A stretch of 64,000 nt of DNA from Helianthus annuus (lineage: Eukaryota > Streptophyta > Magnoliopsida > Asterales > Asteraceae). The notes below the pieces were generated by a model. That model did not search any database and had not been told where the DNA came from. It saw nothing but the letters and a program-made list of their open reading frames with translations. The stretch lies in NCBI RefSeq assembly GCF_002127325.2, contig NC_035448.2, forward strand, positions 116,649,354-116,713,353, written 5' to 3'. Both the position numbers and the translations under genes were made by a program. Positions 26,481-38,000 of this stretch are shown piece after piece (the stretch's first letter is position 1; every line of letters begins with the position of its first letter).

Positions 26481-27113
26481 ATGCTTCTTGATGAACTATT
26501 TCAACTAGAAGATCTGATTCTTAATTGGTTAAAAGAACTTAGGATGGATTTCCTAAATTCATCTCAAGACAATAACCAAGAAGAAGTGTTGGGATCGCAT
26601 TCAAACAACCTCGTTGCTCCCGATAATACCTTTGACTCTAGCAAAGACTTGGACGATAGTCGTCCCTGTGTCGATTGTGCCGTGAAGGACTCTCCATCGA
26701 CTTCGTTCGATGCATACATAGACCTGAGCGATTCAGCATACACCTTCTTTAACGAGAGCCCGGAAAAGGGTTGGACTTGTCCACCTACATATAGCATAGG
26801 AATCACCCTCACCGACAACCTCTTGCGTTCTCGTCTTAACCTAGGTCAATTAAGGTATCTTAGGCACTTTGGGGTTGTTCCATCCAGTAAGGAACCACCC
26901 GATCCGGATAAGTTCCCTAAAACAATAGACAAACTTCATAAACAGCCCTTCGACACGGGGCCGTGTCCAGCCAACACGCCCCCGTGTCCACCAAAAGATT
27001 CCCTTCTGACTTTTACGTCAGAATACGGACAAACTGTGTCAGGATCCTACCTGCACACGGGGCCGTGTCCAGCCGACACGGGGCCGTGTCCAGCGCGCTG
27101 TCGTTTTCTATAA
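26481..27113 (+). CDS. Unknown ORF of the Athila-like element (210 aa)
   Basis: Starts MLLDELFQLEDLILNWLKEL, a short amphipathic leucine-rich helix, then an acidic Ser/Asp-rich middle and a C-terminus carrying TGPCPA-type repeats. The repeats are direct translations of the DNA word CACGGGGCCGTGTCC. The frame stays open without an ATG back to about 26280 and there encodes WCQLCGGGHKE, which resembles half of a zinc knuckle. So this may be a gag-like remnant or a lineage-specific protein. No enzyme domain is seen. Whether it is translated is unknown. Confidence 0.4.
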   Translation: MLLDELFQLEDLILNWLKELRMDFLNSSQDNNQEEVLGSHSNNLVAPDNTFDSSKDLDDSRPCVDCAVKDSPSTSFDAYIDLSDSAYTFFNESPEKGWTCPPTYSIGITLTDNLLRSRLNLGQLRYLRHFGVVPSSKEPPDPDKFPKTIDKLHKQPFDTGPCPANTPPCPPKDSLLTFTSEYGQTVSGSYLHTGPCPADTGPCPARCRFL

Positions 27114-27541
27114 ATGCAGCCAAGAATTCTGCACATTTGGACCATTTAGGGACAGAGATTTGAAGGGATCTTCTCTCCTACCATCCTAGGTATGTTCTAA
27201 AAGAAGGTTCCAACAACCATCTTGTCCTTTCCTCTTTTATCCATTTCCTTCTTCTTCATCTTTCTCCATAAACCTCCATTAAAGCTTAAGGTTTCAAGCT
27301 TTGATGAAGGGATTATTGAGTTTTGTTCAAGAAATCTTGTTAAAAACAAGTTGAACAACATGGTTTTAAGTTAATATTGCTCAACCGGGCTTCATAAGTT
27401 AGAGGAATAACTTAAAACTTCAAAATTTCTTGTTACAAAAGTCTGCAGAAAGATGAACACGGGGCCGTGCTCAATGAGCACGGGGCCGTGTCCAAAATAC
27501 TGTTTCATAAAAATAAGTTGTTTTCGGTTTATTTTCATAGA

Positions 27542-27985
27542 ATGTCAAGTGAAAACAGTGGAACATCTTCTGCGCATTCAACAAACAGTAGAAGAGGAAG
27601 GAGGCCTTCCATTGAAGCTACCCTTGTACACTACGTCATGGCACTTCGGGAAGCTCTCCATGAGATGACTTCGGCTGAGGAAATCCTAATTGACCGTATA
27701 AACTATCTTACGGTGGGGCTGGAAAATAGTTTTCAAGAAATTAACCTACTGCACCAAAGGTTAAACATTCTTGTAACACCTCTAATGGAACCCGTCCTCC
27801 CTCAAGAGGATTGGAACCTAGCACTTGAAGTCAACAACCCGACCGGATGGGATGACATTCCAGCGGAACCTCCCCTTGAAGATCTACAAGAAGTCCCGGT
27901 GGAAGTTGCACCTCCTCAAACCAACGCTAACGAGCCCTCTTTTCTCCTCCCAAGGGAGATAGAGGAGTGGCTCGCTGATATATGA
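27542..27985 (+). CDS. Unknown helical ORF of the Athila-like element (147 aa)
   Basis: The frame is open from 27467; I prefer the ATG at 27542 (MSSENSGTSSAHS) because the upstream codons are made of the GC-rich repeat word. After a Ser-rich and Arg-rich start (SRRGRRPS), residues about 30-85 are helical with spaced leucines (YVMALREALHEM; LENSFQEINLLHQRL), a likely coiled coil. The tail is acidic and Pro-rich and ends EEWLADI. Not recognised. Its survival in an element without pol suggests it may matter for the element, but that is inference. Confidence 0.45.
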   Translation: MSSENSGTSSAHSTNSRRGRRPSIEATLVHYVMALREALHEMTSAEEILIDRINYLTVGLENSFQEINLLHQRLNILVTPLMEPVLPQEDWNLALEVNNPTGWDDIPAEPPLEDLQEVPVEVAPPQTNANEPSFLLPREIEEWLADI

Positions 27986-29870
27986 GGAGTCCCTGCCCGG
28001 AAGAAGGAGTTCTATGAAGCCACAACCAACCAAGACTATTAGCTTCTTGGAAATTTTGCTAATTAAAATAACTTGTAGGCTAGAACTCCATGGTTTATGC
28101 TTCTTGTGCTTACTTATCTAACTTAGTAATATTTAGGACTATGTAATCCTCTCTATGATTATTAATGAAATGATGGTTTAGATGGTGTTATAAGAAATAA
28201 AACACACTCTGGATGGTGAAGGATAACAAGGGAAACGAGAAACATCGCCCCATGCACTAAAATAGAGCAATCCGACAACGATCTCCCATTACAGTAGGCT
28301 CAGCACGGGCCGTGTCCACCCAACACGACCCTGTGCTGCACAATCTGCAGCAAATCGCCCAGTTCAGGTAACTGGACACGGGGCCGTATTCACTGGACAC
28401 GCCCCCGTGCCCAGGCTTCTGTTTCTTGTCTTAAATTTTTGTCACTAGCACTTGAACATAGGGTCGCGCCCGGTCCCCACGGGGCCGTGTCCAGACTGCC
28501 ACTAACATAAAATCTTGCTTTTAACACCATTTTACACATTCAATCAACCTAAAAACTTAATTTTGGGACACATTGAGGACAATGTGTAATTTAAGTGTGG
28601 GGGGGATGCTAAAACCTTGAATTTTGCAAGTCCTAATAACAAGCCTTACACAAAACTCTATTGGAACCGCTATTCACCCCAAATTTTTTCCAAAAATTTT
28701 TATTTTTTTTTTTACTTGTCTAAGTTTAAGTTGGGAATTCAAGTCTTAATAAGGTTATATTTTTACAAATTTACAAGCGATAGCGTCGTGATAAAAAGAA
28801 TCAACATAAGAAAATTATGAAAAGGCATAACAAACTTAGTTAAAATTCGATTATATATACTTGATCACATAAAAAAACCCTTTTCCCACAAAAGTGAGTT
28901 TTAAGCCTTTAACGAGCATACAAATATATATATATCTTTACACTAAATGCTCATTTTTCGTTTCTTGTGTGAATAGCCGCTTGGTTCATACGACTCTAGA
29001 ACTTGCCACAACAATACATTCCCGGTCCTTACCAACTTAAACCCGAGTAAGTAAATGATGGAGGTATTATGACTAACCCTTTTTCATTCTACACCATTAT
29101 TTTTCTTTTTTTTTTACCACATACCCAAAATCCCCCTAGTTAACCCCTTTGAGCCTAAACCTTTTTCATTTCTTAACCCAAAACAACCCTTTTTACCCAC
29201 CTAAACCTTTTTATTTATTTTTTTTAGTAACAACGTTCGGTTCTCTTATGACTTCATTAAAAAAAAAATTTCGATGAAGCTAAACAAACAAACGAAGTTT
29301 ATCAAATATCTTTGTTTGAACAATCCATCGAAATAAAATAAAAATATGAAAAATAAAAAGTCTTTCAAACCGACGTTTGTTACGCCTTTTGCCCTTTTTA
29401 CTAACCACTAACCCAACCACCCACCTTTAGCCCAAGCCAAAAAACCCATAAAGTCCTCTTGATATTTACAAAGGTATATAGTTAAAAAGGAGGAGGATTG
29501 ATTGCCTGGAAAGCTTATGGTAGAAGTAAGTTCCTTGCCGCTCTCGAGTGATTCACTAAAAAAATACACATTCGGCCGAGTGTTGAGTGATCTCCCGTGA
29601 GGTATATAAACTTGTATATATATGAGATTTAAAAAAAAGGTATGTTATGCCCAAATAAGTAATTTATCTTAAAGAATGTTCTTAATAAATCATGCCGAAT
29701 AGGATTGTAAATAAATAAAAATAAAACCTCAATAAAGAATCTTGGAAATCCCGACACTCTATGACAAGCCCAAAAACCTTCTCTTCTACCCATTCCATTT
29801 GGGAGTGAATAAAGCCACATTATAAAGAGTTTTGCTTGAGGACAAGTAAAGATTCAAGTGTGGGGGTATT
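27986..29870 (+). other. 3' interior of the Athila-like element
   Basis: Non-coding. It includes ATTGAGGACAATGTG followed by an AAGTGTGGGGGGG tract at about 28570-28606, a second polypurine-like tract about 1.3 kb before the real one. Further paired GC-rich words lie at about 28304-28340, 28379-28415 and 28478-28492. Confidence 0.55.
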
Positions 29871-31029
29871 TGATATGCGCAAAATGCAAAATATAAATTA
29901 TATCAAATGTGGCATAAAACTAACCCTTTTTTAGTAGTAATGTTGGAAAAAGTGTGTTTTTGTCTTCATTTTGTATTTTCAGGATTAAATGAGCTCAAAT
30001 TAACAAAAGAAGCAAAAAGACAGCAACATCTAACATAAATACAAGAAAAGGAACAAAAGTGGAATGCCCGACCCCTCAACAGCATCTTCCCAAGCAAAAC
30101 CAAGGAAACAGAAGACTGAACACACCCCTGCTCAGCAAGCACGGGGCCGTGCCCAAGAAGCAGCAGAAAAGACAAACCTTTAGAAGCTTCTATTGCCCAC
30201 CACGGGGCCGTGCCCAGCGGACACGGGGGCGTGGTCAAACTCCTGCAGGCGCATTTATTGTAATTGCGAATTACAATTAATGAGGAGAGAGACAAGGATG
30301 GACACGGGGCCGTGCCCGAGCCTCTGTTTAGCCTATAAATAGGAGTGCTTGGAGACATTTCAACTCATCCCTTGGCACACCACCTCTCTCACACTTCACC
30401 CACCACCCACCACCACCATAACACCATCATCCACCACCATCATCCATTATCCATCATAGAGTGTGTGAGTCGTCTCGGGATCCAAGATTGATCGTAAGAG
30501 TTCTTGACAATCAAAGGCCATGTTTGCCTAAGTCTCTTACATCACTTGGTGAAGACAAGTGTTTAGTGTAATACTTTTTATTTTTAATCTTTTGCACTTT
30601 TTAATTGGTTTTGTAATAATGACTTTAATTACTAGTTTCTTATGTTGAAGGTGATTCTTCCTTATCGTTTGTCCGTGGTGTCTTGGCATTATTTTACTGT
30701 CTATATAAAATAAAAGATTTTCATCATTCATATCTCCACGGTCTATATGGAGGTATGTTGGCTACCTGGTCGAGGGTTAAGGGAACAGTTTGGTAAGAGT
30801 CTTGCTATTGTTCAGCGTTTACAGATCCTGCAAAGGACCTGGGTCAAATTTAGTAGGACCTCCTTCAATACCCAAAGGTATTGGATGGCGGGGGTCCAAA
30901 CTCTTTGATCCCCTCATAAGTTAAACTACTATTAAAACTCTTTGATCCCCTCATAATTTAAAACTTGGCTAAAAGTGTAAAAAGGGCTTAAAATATACAT
31001 CTAAATTATAACACACTTCACGCACATCA
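29871..31029 (+). repeat. 3' LTR of the Athila-like element, internally deleted
   Basis: 1159 bp. It matches the 5' LTR but lacks about 530 bp. The break shows a repeated CTCTTTGATCCCCTCATAA, so the deletion was accompanied by a short local duplication. Confidence 0.8.
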
Positions 31030-31803
31030 CTGGCATTCCTTAAGTTCATCAGCTTCAGGATCGTAATCTGGCTCACACTTTATCCACATAGTCCTCAGGT
31101 ATCGGAACCTGGCTCTTCAAGAGATTGTTCCAAGATCGTGACCTGGCTCTCATCCAGCTCAGGTTATCTGCACACTCTCTACCTCAAAGTAAATTTCATA
31201 ACAATTTAATATCAAAATATATGCACTAACTCAAATTCTCCCTCAAATCAACCATAAAGATTTATCAATTATATTCCTGATGAACCACTTGTAGATTTGA
31301 TTAAAATTTATTTGATTAAGAATAGACTCCCCCTCACAACATGATCATCATGTTTAGCACTCGGAATTTTGAAAATCAGCTCTCCAACACCAGTTGTCGA
31401 AAATCTTTTTGAATTTTTCAAACTTTATGCTAAAACATACTAAAAATCTTTTTGGATTTTGTAATAAGAGAGATGCAGTAAAGAAATATTTACAGACAAT
31501 ATTTTTGCGAGTTTGTGTAAGAGGATCATATCAGTTTTTGAGACAAATCACCAACACCGTTAAGCTTCATTTCATTTTAAGTTCTAAACAATTCACCTAG
31601 ATTGTCAGTATACTGGTCCACTTAAATTTTCACACAAAGTTCAACTGATCCGAGATACGATATTAATGTCTTAAGAACTTAAACTCATTCGCGTGTCCTA
31701 CTACTTGAATATACTCCCATATCAAGATCCCAATATTCAGTCTTACAGGTGAGTATACCACAGATGATATCTGTAAAAAGGTTAGATGCGAAACCGTGAG
31801 AGC

Positions 31804-32239
31804 TGTAAGGCCCAAAAGTTGTATAGTTTTACGCTTATCTTTATTGTACAAGTTTATGTTTATTTGGTTTAGATTAGAACTTGGGCTTGGGCTAGGCCAT
31901 GTGGGCCAATGGGGTAGAGGCTCCTATAAATAGTCATGATTAGAATATTGGTAGGACTCTCTCATTTTTGTAATCATGTAATCCCCTATGGAGAACCTTG
32001 TACCAGACAATCCTAGAGATTGTGTGCAAGGTTCTTAGAGATTGTACCAGACGTTCCTAGAGAGCGTGTGCAATCTTCTTAGAGATCGTACCAGACGGTT
32101 CGTTGAAACCGTGTGCGATCGAAGCAGTGGCACAATGTTTTGGTAATAATACTTTTTTCTTTTTGTTCTTGTGGTTTGATCTTATATTCCGCGTTCGATT
32201 AAACCTTTGAGTGATATCTTGGGATGTTTGGGACTTACA
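31804..32239 (+). mobile_element. Solo LTR, 436 bp
   Basis: Starts TGTAAGGCCC and ends GGACTTACA, flanked exactly by AGAGC (31799-31803 and 32240-32244). It contains CCTATAAATAG (TATA box) near 31924 and three spaced TGTACCAGAC / TCGTACCAGAC repeats. No partner LTR or interior is present, so it is the product of LTR-LTR recombination. It sits inside the outer element's interior. Confidence 0.85.
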
Positions 32240-32734
32240 AGAGCTCAGGTCAGAACTTCCGTTCAGCAGAGAGATGACGGCTCGACTTTAGGTGTGTCCC
32301 CTTTAGAGGATCTTTTCTTCAACAGCAATGATTATCAATTTTATTGTTTCATCATTATGCTGAGGGTTGTGCTATGTTTCAAGCATTTTGCAGAAAGTAT
32401 TATACAGGGACTAGGTCAGAATTTCCATTCAGCAGAAGTCCCGGGATAATACCCCAGATATCATTGAGTATAAAGATCTAATATCTCAGAAAGAGGGACC
32501 TTTCAAACAAGATTTCGGGGGCCACCCATATATCTAAGAAGTTGTTCCCCACGATATAAGCAAGTTTGAATTTAGGTTTATATCTCGTCACAATTTACTA
32601 AATGTGCAAAAACCTACTGGCATATCCACAGTGAGATTGTTTAACACATTTTTACTTTTCATTTATTTAGCATGTTGTGACAGTCCACTAATGTACTATC
32701 ATTTCCTCTTTTTTCATCAAAACTCATTTTTGAT

Positions 32735-34748
32735 TGTAACACCCCGAAAATATAAACCTTCATATTTGAATTACAAAGTATAAATAAACAAGAATTAACC
32801 AACTAGGAATTTTAACCTAGTTAATTACAAGTCTTGAGATAACTTACACTAAGGTGAAAACACTTAAACTTAAAGCTAAATGATAAGTGGAGGGACTAAA
32901 CTAGTCAAATCTGAAAGTTAAATGCTGAAATAAAAAAAAACAAAACACACAAACCACACACTGGTGGGTGTGTGTTGATCGAACAGAAGGAGGGCGACCA
33001 GGGGTTTATTCCAAACCCTAAAATTTTCATAAAATCCACAAATTGAAGCCACAAATCTGCTCTAATTCAAGTTCTAAACACAAATTAATGATCACCTCGT
33101 TGTAGGGATCAAAAGGTATGTAAAATTTTGGGTACTTTGATCCATCATGAATTCTAGGTTAATTGTGAATTACAGAAATTGAGCCTAAATATGTCATGCA
33201 TGAATGAATCTTGAAGTAATAAGATGTCTAGAGTTAAACCCTAGGTGATTTCTTGTGAAAACCTTGCATCATGTTTGTGGGGTTTGGGATTTACATGGTA
33301 GGGGATTAATGAGCTTGAAGAAACTTGATAAATACTAGAATTGTGACTCTTGTTCTAGTGCAATCTGAATTTGGTGAAGTAATTTTAGAAATATTGATGT
33401 TAAGACATGTGTGGAATTGTCTAACTGAAGTTAAATTAGATGCTAATTTCAAGTCATGAACTTGGTTTGGCTTATATAAAAATTTGACCCACTAGGTGTT
33501 CGATAAAATGCCTAAGTAGAGAAAATGTTGTAATTGGATAAAAACGAAGATTTGATTATTTTGATAATGATGCGTTAATGATCATAAAAGAGTTCTAAAT
33601 CAATTGTGAATTGAAGTCTCTAGGCAAGGAGTCCGGATCATCAAGCGGACAAGCCGGAGGAAATACGCGTGGGAAGGGTGTGCCCTAAAGGTACGAAATT
33701 TACCATTTCGTTACATCATGTTTATTTGTTATTATTATGTTGTTATGTTGAAACATGGTAAACAAGATAAACCAATATATAACGGGTCAAAACAAGTGAT
33801 AGAAATGGATTCTTGAAATACCTTGATTGGTGCCTAAATTCCGGTATCCAAACGGGTCAAAACAAGTTTAAGAGTAAACTTGATGTGAGCTACCATTACT
33901 TGAGGAATGGATTATAAACCAAGCGTAAGCCGTGTAGCGGACACGCTAAACTAGTTGAGAAACTTAACTCCTAATACAGGAGTTAAAGTTAGGAATTGTA
34001 AGCACGTCAAGTTGTGTAAAGAGGCAAGCACGAAACCTTGGAAATAAGCATGAAAAGTATTGTGTAAGCGATCCCTCAAGAGGGAAGCAAAACAAGATAG
34101 TGGGTAAAGTTTGAATATGAGTAATTAGCCTTAGTCATGTATTAAACGTGTTCAAAAAATAAGTTACAATGATGTAAGAAAAGAATCGGCAAAATTGCAA
34201 AAACAAGAAAGAATGTACAGCACCTACCGTAAATTACGGTGGCTACCGTAATTTACGGTAGCAAGTGAAATGCTACGGTGGTTTTCTACTGGGTTACGGT
34301 AGACCAAAGTTGTTCAGGGGCCACCGTAACTTACGGTGGCTACCGTAAGTTACGGTAGCGCCCAGTTGCAAAAGCTGAATTCTCACATTTTTGATTATTT
34401 GAAATTGTTTTTTTCAATATAGTTTCAATTATGTTAATTTCCAAGGATGTTATTACTAACGTTTATCTAAAATCTCAGTTTCTAGGTAATCCAAGTATGG
34501 GGGATGATGATCAAGCTAAAAGCAAATGAACCGAACACTCAAATCAACGCTTCCGCACTTGATCTGTTTTGTTTTAAGAACATGTAAACACTTTTAGTAG
34601 TGTCATGGATATTGTTTAGTAGGATTATAACGTGAATGTTATGTTTAGGTATGGTTTTAAAATCATCAAGTTTTTGTAAACTCTAAATTTTTGGTTCCAA
34701 ATGCAAGGTTTTATATCTTTAATCTAGTATTTTAAGCTGGGTCTTACA
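32735..34748 (+). repeat. 5' LTR of Tekay-1
   Basis: 2014 bp. It contains the paired-palindrome cluster at 34226-34357. No frame of note. Confidence 0.92.
34226..34357. repeat. Two pairs of reverse-complement palindromes in the Tekay-1 5' LTR
   Basis: Perfect odd palindromes at 34226-34240 (ACCGTAAATTACGGT), 34244-34260 (TACCGTAATTTACGGTA), 34321-34339 (CCACCGTAACTTACGGTGG) and 34341-34357 (TACCGTAAGTTACGGTA). They share ACCGTAA-N-TTACGGT with N = A, T, C, G in order. So word 2 is the reverse complement of word 1, and word 4 of word 3. Confidence 0.95.
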
Positions 34749-35023
34749 AGTTGGTAATCAGAGCTCAAGGTTGTCAATAAAGTGTTCGGTTCAAGCTTGA
34801 TCAAGCATCCGGTAAGAGTTAATCGTTTAAGTAGATTTAGAAAATATGGAAATAAATCATGAACAAATATGCATGAAAAGAGTGTGAAAACTCACTCAAA
34901 CACAAGAAATGCAAGAAACAAGAACGATTGAATCAAGTTATGAACTTGATTTAATCAAAACAAGTAAAGCATGTGTTATAAACGGAATGTTTAACAATCT
35001 ATGTAAACATTTCAGTAATAAAG

Positions 35024-38000
35024 ATGGCGGATGGAAGTAATGATGATGCGGTGCCAAGAGTCACCGAACAAATGAGGGAAATGATTGCCGAAGAGGTTGG
35101 AAAGGCGATCGAAAACAGTTTGTCGGGCTTTATTAATAAAATTCAAAACACAGTTTTGTCAATAGTTGAAGAGAGAATCAAGAAATTGGAAGATGATTCA
35201 AATCTAGCAAAGGAAAAGCCCAGAGGACGAAAGCCTTGTTCATACAAGGAATTCATGGCATGTAAGCCACCCATATATAATGGGGAGGTTGATCCAATAG
35301 TGTGCCAACGATGGCTAAGTGATATCGAAGGGGTATTCGAGAGAACTCATTGTGATGAAAATGACTACGTAGCCTATGGTACGGGTCAATTAAGGGGTCA
35401 AGCGAAAGACTGGTGGGATAACAAAAAGAAAGAGATTGGAAGTGAAGCGGCTAAGGCCATGACATGGGAGGAGTTTAAGACGCCGTTTCTTAAACATCAT
35501 AGTCCCAAAGCGGTCATTAATAGAATCAAGGAAGAGTTCATGCAACTCAGGCACATGGGTGAGTCCATAGACAAGATCACGGGGATGTTTATGGATAAGA
35601 TGAAGTTCTGTGATGAATTGGTGACGAATGAAGAACAGAAGATTTACTACTACCATAACATGTTGAGTGCTGAGTATAGAGAGTTCATAACCCCTTCAAA
35701 ATACAGGACCCTTACCGAGATCATTAATGCTGCTCGGGAAAGGGAGATCGAACTGAAAAAGAGCATTGAACGGGGTGAATGGAGGGCACAAGAGGTAAAT
35801 CCAAGCCCTACCAAGAAAGCACGAACAAATGAAACCGCGAAGAAATCGGATACAAATGGTGGGACGCCAAGTTGTAAAATTTGCGGGAAGGGTCACAAAG
35901 GCGAATGCCGTTTCAAGGATAAGCCTTGTCCCATATGCCGAAAAACAGGACATATGGCTATATCATGTCCGGAGAAAGTGACTGTTTGTTACAATTGTTA
36001 CCAACCGGGTCACAAAAGATCGGAATGCCCGGAACTGGTTGGAAAGAAGGATGGGCAAGACTCGAAAAGTGAAGCCCCGAAAGCAAAAGCAAGATCTTTC
36101 CAATTGACCGCTGCAGAAGCAAAAGTTGAACCTGATGTGGTCTCAGGTATATTTACTCTAAACTCGATTCCCGCACGTGTGTTATTTGATACGGGTGCGA
36201 ATAAATCCTTTATTTCATACGGATTTATTCGGCATCCTTCATTTGTTCTAACAAAATTACCTATGCCTTTAGAAGTAGAGATAGGTAATAACAAGAGCTT
36301 TATTGTTTGTGACGTATGTGAAAACTATAAACTAAACATTGATGACAAAGAGTACACGATAGATTTGATCCCGATGTCAATGGGAGAATTCCAAGTCATC
36401 GTAGGGATGGATTGGTTGTCCCGATTCCACGCAAAAGTAGTTTGTTTTCGGAAGGAAATAAAACTAACGTCTCCTAGCGGAAAACACGTTACAATATACG
36501 GTGAAAAAGGGGGTAATCCAGTGGTGTGCTCGATACTAGAAGCCCAAAAACTTATGAAGCACGGATGCAAGGGCTTCATGGTATACGCAAGCGAATCGGA
36601 GAAAGAGTCCCTCAAAATTGGAGACGTGCCGATGGTGCGGGATTATGAAGATGTGTTCCCGGAAGAATTACCGGGAATACCACCAGAACGGGAAGTGGAG
36701 TTCGGGATCGAATTGATTCCGGGCGCCAAACCCGTGGCGAAGGCGCCATATCGACTCGCGCCGTCAGAACTACAAGAATTGATGTCTCAAATCCAAGAAT
36801 TGCTCGACAAAGGATTTATCCGACCGAGTGTGTCCCCTGGGGCGCACCGGTCCTATTTGTGAAAAAGAAGGACGGTAGTATGCGTATGTGTATCGATTAC
36901 CGAGAGTTAAACAAACTCACGGTGAAGAATCGATACCCACTCCCAAGAATTGACGATTTGTTTGACCAGCTACAGGGGGCAAGTTGGTTCTCCAAGATTG
37001 ATCTCAGATCTGGTTATCACCAATTGAAAGTCAAAGAGGAGGACGTACCGAAGACGGCCTTTCGTACACGGTACGGGCATTATGAGTTCCTTGTAATGCC
37101 CTTTGGGTTGACTAATGCACCCGCGGCTTTCATGGACCTCATGAACCGGGTTTGCAAACCTATGCTGGATAAGTCGGTAATTGTATTTATCGATTACATT
37201 TTAGTGTATTCGAAGAGCGAAGCTGAGTATGCACATCATTTGCAAAAAGTGTTAGAGACACTCAGACAAGAAAGGCTATATGCAACATTCTCAAAGTGCG
37301 CCTTCTGGTTACGTGAGGTGCAGTTTCTTGGGCATATCATTAGTGCCAGTGGAGTACTAGTGGATCCGTCAAAAGTAGAAGCTGTGTCAAAATGGAACCC
37401 TCCAAGAAATCCCTCAGAAATCAGAAGCTTTTTAGGACTTGCGGGATATTATCGGAGATTCATACAAGATTTCTCCAGAATTGCTTTACCATTGACCAAA
37501 TTAACTCGCAAGGAGGAGAAGTTTGTATGGGGCATCAAGCAAGAGGAAGCCTTCCAAACGCTCAAAGAAAGGTTGACTTACGCTCCGGTGTTAACATTAC
37601 CGGAAGGGGTTGACGACATTGTGGTTTACTCAAATGCGTCGCATTCGGGGCTCGGATGTGTAATGCAACGAGGCAAGGTCATCGCCTATGCCTCGTGGCA
37701 ATTGAAGATTCATGAAAAGAAATACCCAACTCACGACTTGGAACTGGCGGCAGTCGTGTTTGCTTTAAAAATATGGCGACATTACTTATATGGGGTAAAA
37801 TGTACGATCTTTACCGACCATAAAAGTTTGAAATATTTCTTCGATCAGAAGGAATTAAACATGAGACAAAGGCGGTGGTTGGAAACGGTCAAGGATTTCG
37901 ACTGTGAAATACACTACCATCCCAGGAAAGCCAATGTATTGGCTGATGCGTTGAGCAGAAAGGCAGATTATACCCCAATACGGGTACAATCGTTGCAGCT

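Larger units (their letters stand above)
24300..31029 (+). mobile_element. Athila-like non-autonomous LTR retrotransposon
   Basis: The 5' LTR is 24300-25983 and the 3' LTR 29871-31029. Both begin TGATATGCG and end CACGCACATCA. Next to the 5' LTR is TTTTTGGCGCCGCTGCC, a primer-binding site of the type used by Athila-lineage gypsy elements (tRNA-Asp type). Next to the 3' LTR is a polypurine tract, AAGTGTGGGGGTATT. The flank duplication is CTGG (24296-24299 and 31030-31033), perhaps 5 bp with one mismatch. The interior lacks protease, reverse transcriptase and integrase and carries two small frames. A GC-rich near-palindromic word is scattered through LTRs and interior. Confidence 0.85.

Noticed and set aside
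34226..34357. CRISPR-like repeat array
   Set aside because: Plant nuclear context, palindromic words without regular spacers, and located inside an LTR.
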